From NCBI GenBank assembly GCA_016793305.1, contig JAEUHU010000189.1, forward strand, positions 1 through 20,706: a stretch of 20,706 bases of DNA, in the 5' to 3' direction. Below are positions 14,795 to 20,706 of this stretch, piece by piece. The notes beneath the pieces were generated by a model. That model did no database searches, was not told where the DNA came from, and saw only the letters and a list, made by a program, of their open reading frames with translations. The DNA comes from Planctomycetota bacterium (GTDB lineage Bacteria > Planctomycetota > UBA1135 > UBA2386). The translations under genes were made by a program, and so were the position numbers. How positions within the stretch are numbered: position 1 is the first letter of the stretch; every line of letters starts with the position of its first letter.

Positions 14795-15252
14795 GACACG
14801 TTCTCCTCTTCGACGAGCACCCGACGCAACCGTTCCAACGCCCGCCGCAGTCGGCTCTGGACCGTCGCGCGCGGCACACCGAGCAGCGTCGCGGTTTCCT
14901 CGTAGCTACGGTCCTGGCCGTAGTGCAGCGTCACGACCTGTTCGAGTTGTGGCGGCAGCGCCCGCACCGCAGCGGCGACCCGTTCGTCACCCGGACCGTT
15001 GTCCGCCGGGCCGACGAGATCGTCGACCGGTGTCTGTACCAGGCGCCGTCGCCGCATCTCGACCAGCGACAACCGCCGCACGATGCCGAGCAGGTAGCGG
15101 CCCAGACCATCGCGCGACAACCGCGGACCCGCCCGCAACGCCGCCACGAACGCCTCCTGTGCCAGGTCTTCGGCGCGCTCGGTCCCGAAGCGCCTTCGAA
15201 ACCACGCCAACACCCAGCTGGTGTGCTGTTCGAAGTCGTCGGGAACGAGCAT
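14791..15252 (-). CDS. ECF-family RNA polymerase sigma factor
   Basis: 153 aa, a normal length for a small ECF sigma factor lacking extensions. Region 2 is seen at about 20-55 (WFRRRFGTERAEDLAQEAFVA), a linker with a PADNGPGDERV stretch follows, and region 4 is at about 95-150 (LPPQLEQVVTLHYGQDRSYE, then ETATLLGVPRATVQSRLRRA), the HTH that reads the -35 element. It is expected to redirect RNA polymerase to a stress or surface regulon. The stop overlaps the start of the membrane protein at 14794. ATG 15252 has no Shine-Dalgarno; a TAGTGT lies 4 nt upstream. An inverted repeat (TTTCC-G-GGAAA) about 41 nt upstream could be a regulatory site. Confidence 0.93.
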   Translation of the reverse strand: MLVPDDFEQHTSWVLAWFRRRFGTERAEDLAQEAFVAALRAGPRLSRDGLGRYLLGIVRRLSLVEMRRRRLVQTPVDDLVGPADNGPGDERVAAAVRALPPQLEQVVTLHYGQDRSYEETATLLGVPRATVQSRLRRALERLRRVLVEEENVS

Positions 15253-15292
15253 GCGGACACTACGTGCCAGGAACGTGCTGCACCGGTACGGC

Positions 15293-15303
15293 TTTCCGGG
15301 AAA
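15293..15303. promoter_or_regulatory. inverted repeat TTTCC-G-GGAAA upstream of the sigma factor gene
   Basis: Perfect 5-bp arms with a single central base, AT-richer than its surroundings, lie 41-51 nt upstream of ATG 15252 (minus). It may be a binding site for an unknown regulator or part of the sigma promoter. Confidence 0.3.
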
Positions 15304-15548
15304 AGTCCGCAGCGCTGAGCTCGGGCGGCCGTCGCGTGCCGGCCGCGGTCCACGATTCCGAGACGGGCATCCTGGCAGCGGTTGCAGGTACCGACCGGCT
15401 GGCGGCTGCCGTGGTGGAGCCGCAGGCGCGATGTTGCCGACTCGACCCCGACCAGATCCAAAGTCCGCCACCACGACGGAGCTGCATCCGCCAGGGAACA
15501 CCACAGGGTTGCCGAGCACGCGGTGCAGGGCGTCGGGGATCGTTCCGC

Positions 15549-15557
15549 TGCTAGACT
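15549..15557 (+). promoter_or_regulatory. candidate extended -10 (TGCTAGACT) for leaderless helicase mRNA
   Basis: TGnTAnnnT is followed by exactly 6 nt and GTG 15564. This places the expected transcription start on the first base of the start codon and explains the missing Shine-Dalgarno. No good -35 is seen at 17 nt, consistent with an extended -10 promoter. Confidence 0.45.
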
Positions 15558-15563
15558 CGGCGA

Positions 15564-17996
15564 GTGACCCTGCCGATCGACGAGATCCGCGCCGCGTTCG
15601 AGCAGCGCCTCCACGCATCGAACCGACTCGTGGTCACGGCGGAGACCGGTGCCGGCAAGTCCACGCGCGTCCCGGTCTGGCTCGCCGAGCGCTTTCCCGG
15701 CCTGATCCTGGTGGTCGAGCCGCGCCGCGTCGCCTGCGACGCGCTGGCGGACTTCCTGTCCTCGGAACGCGGCGAGGCCACCGGCGGCTGGTTCGGCAGT
15801 CGCGTGCGCTTCTCGGACCGCTCCAGCGAACGCACCCGCGTGCTGTTCTGCACACCGGGCGTGGCGCTGCGCATGCTGGTCGACGCACCTGCCCCGGGTG
15901 CCATCGTCGTCGACGAGTTCCACGAACGCTCGTGGCAGATGGACCTCGTGGTCGCCGCGGCTGCGAGCGTGCCGCGTCTCCGCGAGGTGCCGCTGATCCT
16001 CACGTCCGCCACGATCGACGCCGAGTCGGCGGCCGAGACGCTCGGTGCGGCCACGCTGCACGCGACCGGCCGGATGTTCCCGGTCGACGTGTCCTACGAG
16101 TCGAACACGATCGAGCCGACCGCCGAGCAGATCGGCCCGCGAACGGCGAACGCCATCGAGAAGGCCCTGCGAACGCACGAAGGGGACGTGCTCGTGTTCC
16201 TGCCCGGCCTCAAGGAGATCCGCGCAGTCGAGGCGTCGCTCGGTCATTGCTCGGAAGAGGTGCTGGTCGTGCACGGCTCGCAGCCGCCGGAAGCGATGCG
16301 CCGCGTGTTCCAGCGGTCGAAGCACCGGCGGATCTACCTGGCGACCAACGTGGCGGAGACCTCGATCACGCTGCCGGGTGTGCGCGTCGTGATCGACAGC
16401 GGGCTCGCCAAGACGCAGCTCCACCGGGCGGGGCGCTCTGTGCTGGCGACCGTGCCGATCTCGGAGGCGTCGATGCAGCAGCGCGCCGGGCGCGCGGGGC
16501 GCGTCGCGGCCGGGGTGTGCGTGCGGCTGTGGTCGGAGCGCTTCGGGGCCGAGCCGTACCAGCGCCCGGAGATCGAACGCGTGGAGCTGGACGACCTGCT
16601 GCTGCAGGCCGCCGAACTGGGGCTCTTCGGCACGGCGTTCGACAGCGCCACCTGGATCACGCCACCGCCGACCTTCGCGGTGCAGCGCGCCCTGGCCCGG
16701 CTGCGGTCGCTGGCTGCGGTCGAGCAGGCCGGGTTGACGGAACGTGGCAAGCGGCTGGCCCGGCTGCCGGTCTCGGCGGAAGAAGCAGCCCTGCTGGTCG
16801 ACCCGCCGCCGTCGATCGATGCGACGCTCTGCGACCTGGTCGCGATCCTGCAGACTCGCGGCGGCTTCCTGCGCAACCTCGACGAGCTCGGCTCCGGCGA
16901 GCGGGCCGCAGCGACCGCCGCGCGTAGCGAGCTGCTCGAGGGGGTCGGCGACGAGGTCACCATGAGCCTGCGGTTGCTCCGCGCCGGCGAGGCGAGAACG
17001 CACCATCTCAGCCAGAAGCGGCTCGACGAGGCGCGAGCGATCAGCCGACAGTTGCGGGACCTGACCGGGGCGCGCGGCGAGTCCATCAAGGGGCTCGACG
17101 CCTACATCGTCGCGCGGTTGCCGCAGGCGGGGTTCGTCCGCAGGCCGCGCGCGGACGGTTCCCAGGCGCGCTCCGTGCCGTGGGCCAACGGCACCGTCGA
17201 AGTGCAGGTGTTCCCGTTCGAGCCGATCGACCCAGCGGTCGAGCCGCGTCCATGCACCGCCGCGGTGATCCTCGAGACCGAGTGGCTGGCGTCGTCGAGC
17301 GGCGTGCGCGGGATCGGGCGCATGCTGCTGCCGTCGGATCCGAAGGTGTTCGCGGCCGCGGGCCTCGGCGAAGCGACGATCTCCGGCGTGCAGCTCGACA
17401 AGAGTGCGCCCGGTCGGATCAGGATCACGGCCACGCGCGAACTCCAGCTCGCCGGCGTTCGCCTCGCGAGCGACGAGATCGAACTCGTCGGTACCGACCT
17501 GCATCGCGCCGTCGCCGAGCTCGTGCTCGCGAATCGCCTGTTCCGTGGCGCTGGCGACGCCCTGCGCGAGGCGCTGCACGGCTGGGCGTTGTTGGCGGAG
17601 TGGCAGGACGAGTCGGTCGCCGAACATCGCAGGTCGTCGGGGCCGGCACCGACGGATGCGGCGGCCTGGCTCACGCAGCGGCTGGCGACGCTCGGCGTCG
17701 AAGCGGCCGAGGATCTGGCCCTCCTCGACGCGAAGGATCTCGTTCCCGATCTGGAGGCCGTGACCGGAGTGCCGGCCTGGGTCGCGGCACCGATCCTGAA
17801 GGCGTTCCCGCGGGTGTGGACGCACGAGGGTGGGCAGTACGCGTGCACCGTGCGGCCTGTGAGCAAGACGGTGGAACTCGAGCCGATCGACGGCAAGGCG
17901 CGCAAGCAGAAGGAACCGTCGGCTGCGGCGCTGCCGCGCTTCCAGGGGTTTCGCGTGGTCTACGTGCAGGGCAGTCGGCGGCTGACGCTGCGCTGA
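15564..17996 (+). CDS. hrpB: ATP-dependent RNA helicase, HrpB type (DEAH/DExH box)
   Basis: 810 aa, the usual HrpB length. All SF2 DEAH motifs are visible: Walker A GAGKST (29-34); motif II DEFH (117-120) in DEFHERS, the HrpB variant of DEAH; motif III SAT (148-150); a VFLPG segment; motif V TNVAETSITLPGV; motif VI QQRAGRAGR (305-313). The helicase-associated winged-helix/ratchet region follows (about 350-520). The characteristic HrpB C-terminal domain (about 520-810) includes WLASSSGVRGIGRML. It is cytoplasmic and expected to unwind RNA or RNP using ATP; its physiological role is poorly defined. Start GTG 15564 is chosen since no upstream start keeps frame and a -10-like TAGACT sits 6 nt before it. 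The methyltransferase follows 108 nt downstream on the same strand. Confidence 0.95.
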   Translation: MTLPIDEIRAAFEQRLHASNRLVVTAETGAGKSTRVPVWLAERFPGLILVVEPRRVACDALADFLSSERGEATGGWFGSRVRFSDRSSERTRVLFCTPGVALRMLVDAPAPGAIVVDEFHERSWQMDLVVAAAASVPRLREVPLILTSATIDAESAAETLGAATLHATGRMFPVDVSYESNTIEPTAEQIGPRTANAIEKALRTHEGDVLVFLPGLKEIRAVEASLGHCSEEVLVVHGSQPPEAMRRVFQRSKHRRIYLATNVAETSITLPGVRVVIDSGLAKTQLHRAGRSVLATVPISEASMQQRAGRAGRVAAGVCVRLWSERFGAEPYQRPEIERVELDDLLLQAAELGLFGTAFDSATWITPPPTFAVQRALARLRSLAAVEQAGLTERGKRLARLPVSAEEAALLVDPPPSIDATLCDLVAILQTRGGFLRNLDELGSGERAAATAARSELLEGVGDEVTMSLRLLRAGEARTHHLSQKRLDEARAISRQLRDLTGARGESIKGLDAYIVARLPQAGFVRRPRADGSQARSVPWANGTVEVQVFPFEPIDPAVEPRPCTAAVILETEWLASSSGVRGIGRMLLPSDPKVFAAAGLGEATISGVQLDKSAPGRIRITATRELQLAGVRLASDEIELVGTDLHRAVAELVLANRLFRGAGDALREALHGWALLAEWQDESVAEHRRSSGPAPTDAAAWLTQRLATLGVEAAEDLALLDAKDLVPDLEAVTGVPAWVAAPILKAFPRVWTHEGGQYACTVRPVSKTVELEPIDGKARKQKEPSAAALPRFQGFRVVYVQGSRRLTLR

Positions 17997-18104
17997 CGGG
18001 AGTCGTTCGAGGCCGCGAGGCGGGGCGTTGCCGTGCCGCATCGCTGGTTCGTCGGCGCCCGCAGCGTGCTTGCCGTATGCCACCAGAACGGCTCAGGTGT
18101 GCAG

Positions 18105-19034
18105 ATGAGCGAGCGATGGGCCCTGGAGTTCGAGCTGCGCGCGCGCGCCGTGTGGACCGACGAGGCCGTGCACCGCGTGACCGAGGGCAAGGACCTGCCG
18201 ATCCTGCCGTCGAACGCGCCGACACTGCTGCGCGCGCTCGGCCTGCTGCACCGCGATGCGTCGATGCCGCCGCCGCAGGTCCGGAAGTTCCTGCAGCTGA
18301 ACCACATGATCCGGCTGCTGCGCCCGCCGTTGCTGGAACTGATCGGGCGCGGCGAGCCGCTGCGCCTGGTCGACGCCGGCTGCGGGCTGTCGTACCTGAC
18401 GCTGTCGCTGGCATGGTGCTTCCGGCACGTGTTCCGGCATCCCGCGACGCTGGTCGGCATCGATCGGGACGAAGCCCGCGTCGCGGCCGGCCGGGCGACG
18501 GTGGCGCAGCTCGGTCTCGAGGAGATGCTGTCGTTCCAGGCGGGCTCGATCGAGTCGTTCGATCCGAACGGGAAGCTGCACGCCGTCCTGTCGCTGCACG
18601 CCTGTGACACCGCGACCGACGAGGCGATCGCGCTCGGTCTCCGGCACGGTGCCGAGTTGATCGCGGTGGCGCCGTGCTGCCAGGCGGAGCTCGCGCGGGC
18701 GTGGGCCGAACTCGCCACGAGCCGGACCGGGCCGATGCAGCCGCTGTGGAGCACGCCGCACCTGCGCCGGGAGGCCGCGGCTGTGATCACCGACACGATG
18801 CGGGCGCTGCTGCTGCGCGCGGCGGGCTACGAGACGCGCGTCGTCGAGTTCGTGCCGTCGCAGCACACGCCGAAGAACACGTTGATCCGCGCGATGCGAC
18901 GCGGGGGGCCGGACGAGGCTGCGGTGGCGCAGTACTTCGAACTGCTCGACGCGACCGGTGGGGCCGGCATCACGCTCGCGCGGGTGATGGGGGTCGGGAG
19001 GCCGACCGTCGCCGTCCGGCCACGCGACGAGTGA
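18105..19034 (+). CDS. class I SAM-dependent methyltransferase (Methyltransf_32-like)
   Basis: 309 aa, cytoplasmic. Motif I is LVDAGCGLSYLTL (Asp90, G-C-G 92-94) and motif II is VGIDRDEARV (about 120). The family-typical LHACDTATDEAI (164-175) and a PCC motif (190-192, VAPCCQAEL) are as in the GSTCD/METTL25-like Methyltransf_32 group. An N-terminal helical part (1-75; VRKFLQLNHMIRLL) precedes the Rossmann core. The substrate is unknown; relatives act on RNA or protein. Start ATG 18105 is supported by AGGTG 5 nt upstream; a GTG at 18033 would add 24 non-conserved-looking residues. It is same-strand downstream of hrpB with a 108-nt gap, so co-transcription is possible and would fit an RNA-related role. 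Confidence 0.9.
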   Translation: MSERWALEFELRARAVWTDEAVHRVTEGKDLPILPSNAPTLLRALGLLHRDASMPPPQVRKFLQLNHMIRLLRPPLLELIGRGEPLRLVDAGCGLSYLTLSLAWCFRHVFRHPATLVGIDRDEARVAAGRATVAQLGLEEMLSFQAGSIESFDPNGKLHAVLSLHACDTATDEAIALGLRHGAELIAVAPCCQAELARAWAELATSRTGPMQPLWSTPHLRREAAAVITDTMRALLLRAAGYETRVVEFVPSQHTPKNTLIRAMRRGGPDEAAVAQYFELLDATGGAGITLARVMGVGRPTVAVRPRDE

Positions 19035-19160
19035 CCTACGTACGACGTTCGCCGCGCACGCGGTGGTCGAAGCGAGAGCCGCTCGCCCGGGGCCGCCGGC
19101 CGTGACCGTCGCGTGGGGCGTCGCCGCGGCGCTGCTGGGGTGGGCAGAAGTGCTGGTCCG

Positions 19161-19976
19161 TCACGCCCAGTAGGACGGCGGCAGCAGCTCGGCGGAGTCG
19201 CACGACCCGCGCCGGGCCAGCAGCGGATAGATGTTCCGGTCGATCACGCCATCGACCAGCGACCCGCGAGAGACCGCGATCATCGTGAAGAAGGTCGCGT
19301 CGTTGCCACTCGTCGTGCTCGGGATCTGCACGCGGTCGAACACGTGCGGGTTGTCCGGGGTCCGATCTTCGCTCCATGCCACGCTGCGGCGCTGCAGCTC
19401 GCGCTCCTCCGGCGTCGCCCGGGTCGCCGGATCGTGCAGCTCGCCGCAGCGTCGCGCGATCGCTTGCAGGCGCTCCGGGTCGGCGGCCAGCTCGGCGTCG
19501 AAGGTGAACACGAAGCCGGCGTTGCTGGCTGGCTCGGGGCCGGCCTTGTACAGCACGGCGTTGGCGTAGACCAAGACGCCCGGCACGACTTCGGCCTGTT
19601 CGCGCCACAGCTGAGCCGGTCGTTCGCCGACGCGGTGGATTCTGTGCATCACAAAGGCGAGCACGAACACGCAGCCCAGTCCGATGTAGAGCCACAGCGG
19701 CAGCCACTTGATGGCCAGCAGCAGCAAGACGCCGAGCAACCCACTGACGTACAGAGTCAGCTCCCACAGCGCCGATCGGAGCGTGGCCCGATGTGCCTGC
19801 TCGCTCCAGATCAGGGCGCCATCGTGCTCGAACTGCATCGGCAGAACGTGGTCGAGGCGCTTGTCACGGGAGGGCGCGTTGGCGCCGGTGCCGGTCGACT
19901 TCCAGGTGGCGCGTGTCGCCGCGACGGCGTCGCGGACGTCTTGCAGCCAGGTCACGAACTTCGGGTTCTCGCCCAT
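19161..19976 (-). CDS. two-TM membrane protein, unknown function
   Basis: 271 aa from ATG 19976 (an ATG at 20030 would add 18 residues; neither has a Shine-Dalgarno). The cytosolic N-terminus (about 1-70) is helical. Two closely spaced TM helices are at about 72-90 (LTLYVSGLLGVLLLLAI) and 93-110 (LWLYIGLGCVFVLAFV), followed by a soluble C-terminal domain (about 115-271) with strands such as VVPGVLVYANAVLY, FVFTFDAEL and DATFFTMIAV. No family is recognised. Third-position GC is high and composition is protein-like. It ends 126 nt from the convergent methyltransferase. Confidence 0.8.
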   Translation of the reverse strand: MGENPKFVTWLQDVRDAVAATRATWKSTGTGANAPSRDKRLDHVLPMQFEHDGALIWSEQAHRATLRSALWELTLYVSGLLGVLLLLAIKWLPLWLYIGLGCVFVLAFVMHRIHRVGERPAQLWREQAEVVPGVLVYANAVLYKAGPEPASNAGFVFTFDAELAADPERLQAIARRCGELHDPATRATPEERELQRRSVAWSEDRTPDNPHVFDRVQIPSTTSGNDATFFTMIAVSRGSLVDGVIDRNIYPLLARRGSCDSAELLPPSYWA

Positions 19977-20364
19977 CGCCGGATGGTCGCTGGTGGCGAG
20001 CCGGTTGCCAAGAGAGGTTTGCGAACGCATGGCCGCGGTCGCGCCGGCGGTCGTGGTCGGTTGGCCGACAGCTCGCCGACTCCGTGGCGGATGCTCCCGG
20101 CTGTCGCCCCTCGTCCAGGTCGCTCGGATGTTCCACGACTTGGCACGAGGTGCCTCGGCAGCCCCCGCGCGTCGTAGGTGCCGACTTCCCCGTCGGTCGT
20201 CGCGAAGCCATCGGCGTCGGTCGGCGGCAGATCACCGCGGAATCCAACTCCGTTCTCGTGGTCGCGCGCGCCTATCCATGTGGGCCGAGCGACGTCGCGT
20301 GTGCGACGGAGAGCCTGCGGCCCACCGCCTGTTCCGGAGCCGTGCTCCGAGGTCGAGGTCCGCA
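19977..20364. other. divergent intergenic region, about 390 nt
   Basis: Part of this (19977-20030) would be coding if the upstream ATG of the membrane protein is used. The remainder shows no supported gene, repeat or clear promoter hexamers. Open frames in it are Arg/Pro-rich shadows. Confidence 0.5.
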
Positions 20365-20706
20365 ATGCAACGCGAACGTCAAGTGCTCGTCGTCGCCGTG
20401 GTCGGGGCGCTGGTCGCCATCGGCATCTGGTCGTGTCTGTCGCCACGCTCGTCCATGGCTCCGGCCGTCGTCGGAGGATCGACGACCAACGAATCCGCCG
20501 TCGACGTCGTGACGCCTAGCGTCGCCTCGGAGGAAGCGCAGCGGCCCGAAGTGGCCCTGCGACGTCACGCCGTGCACGAGAAGCAGGCGATGGTGTGGGT
20601 GGAGCGCATGCACGAGGCACTCGGTCTGCCGTTCCACGGGGCGCTGCCGACGGAGCTGAAGGCGTCGATCGAGGCGAGTCTCGCCCAGGCCGCCGAGAGC
20701 TCCACC
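20365..20706 (+). CDS. membrane-anchored or secreted protein, N-terminal part (cut by window edge)
   Basis: 114 codons run off the right edge. ATG 20365 is preceded by GAGG with a 6-nt spacer, a good ribosome site. Residues 1-7 are charged (MQRERQV), 8-24 form a TM or uncleaved signal (LVVAVVGALVAIGIWSC), 25-55 are a Ser/Thr/Val-rich spacer, and a helical region begins near residue 60 (HAVHEKQAMVWVERMHEALG). Cys24 after the hydrophobic stretch is not in a clear lipobox. No family can be assigned from this part. Confidence 0.72.
   Translation, partial: MQRERQVLVVAVVGALVAIGIWSCLSPRSSMAPAVVGGSTTNESAVDVVTPSVASEEAQRPEVALRRHAVHEKQAMVWVERMHEALGLPFHGALPTELKASIEASLAQAAESST

Larger units (their letters stand above)
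15253..15563. other. 311-nt divergent intergenic region (sigma factor / helicase)
   Basis: No gene is supported here. It contains an 11-bp inverted repeat TTTCC-G-GGAAA at 15293-15303, 41-51 nt before the sigma-factor start, and an extended -10-like element at 15549-15557 abutting the helicase start. Nothing else is recognised. Confidence 0.55.

Noticed and set aside
13013..14905. Plus-strand 630-codon open frame
   Set aside because: It is antisense to the sigma-coupled membrane protein, with highly charged, repetitive composition and no recognisable domain.
14931..18083. A 1050-codon open frame on the minus strand across the helicase gene
   Set aside because: It is the antisense shadow of hrpB: Arg/His/Gln-rich composition with no domain motifs, while the plus strand carries all helicase motifs.
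19052..19063. CCGCG-CA-CGCGG hairpin between the convergent methyltransferase and membrane-protein genes
   Set aside because: The loop is only 2 nt, there is no T-tract, and such GC palindromes are expected by chance here.
1..20706. Search by eye for CRISPR arrays, tRNA T-loops (GGTTCGAATCC-like) and rRNA
   Set aside because: No regularly spaced repeats, cloverleaf signatures or rRNA-like conserved stretches were found.
1..20706. A defence or biosynthetic system spanning several genes
   Set aside because: Genes are mostly solitary, convergent or divergent with unrelated predicted roles. Apart from the GNAT/PIG-L and sigma/membrane-protein pairs there is no multi-gene unit to support one.

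Overview
High-GC, gene-dense bacterial chromosome segment. Two secreted proteins share a C-terminal 'GxGTGGF' module, and there is a truncated beta-helix surface protein of the 'PGDTLLVHPGSY' type. Remnants of an ECF sigma/Ser-Thr kinase gene pair and a PIG-L deacetylase coupled to a GNAT enzyme are also present. Together these suggest a member of Planctomycetota, probably uncultured. That assignment is inference from protein style, not from a marker gene. No rRNA, tRNA, CRISPR array or intact mobile element was seen.

Layout. (1) 1-1561, minus: a GNAT acetyltransferase-like gene translationally coupled (ATGA) to a PIG-L deacetylase that runs off the left edge; a likely glycan or small-molecule N-acyl modification pair. 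(2) About 1592-3331: a gene graveyard. It holds a short high-GC3 fragment, a frameshifted N-terminus of a membrane glycosyltransferase, an orphan 77-codon coding fragment, a 181-bp copy of the 3' end of the esterase gene found 5.3 kb downstream, and the C-terminus of an IS91-type transposase followed by a strong hairpin. (3) 3332-4363: a secreted protein of unknown function. (4) 4467-4860, minus: a second graveyard with a remnant ECF-type sigma factor N-terminus joined almost directly to a Ser/Thr kinase remnant. (5) 5041-6727, minus: a membrane-anchored TerB-like protein and a DUF1444-like protein. (6) 6743-11204: two secreted/surface-type proteins on plus flank a secreted alpha/beta-hydrolase on minus. 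(7) 11285-12963: a truncated beta-helix protein and an acyltransferase-3 membrane enzyme. (8) 13130-15252, minus: an ECF sigma factor overlapping (GTGA) a large single-pass membrane protein that may be its regulator. (9) 15564-19034, plus: an HrpB-type DEAH helicase and a class I SAM methyltransferase. (10) 19161-20706: a two-TM membrane protein and a divergent membrane-anchored protein cut by the right edge.

I do not see a convincing undescribed multi-gene system. The most informative signals are the decay/rearrangement pattern (a 95%-identical direct repeat next to an IS91-type remnant), the fused sigma/kinase relic, the sigma factor with its coupled large membrane partner, and a recurring TAnnnT element 6-7 nt before start codons, which suggests leaderless transcription for several genes that lack a Shine-Dalgarno.
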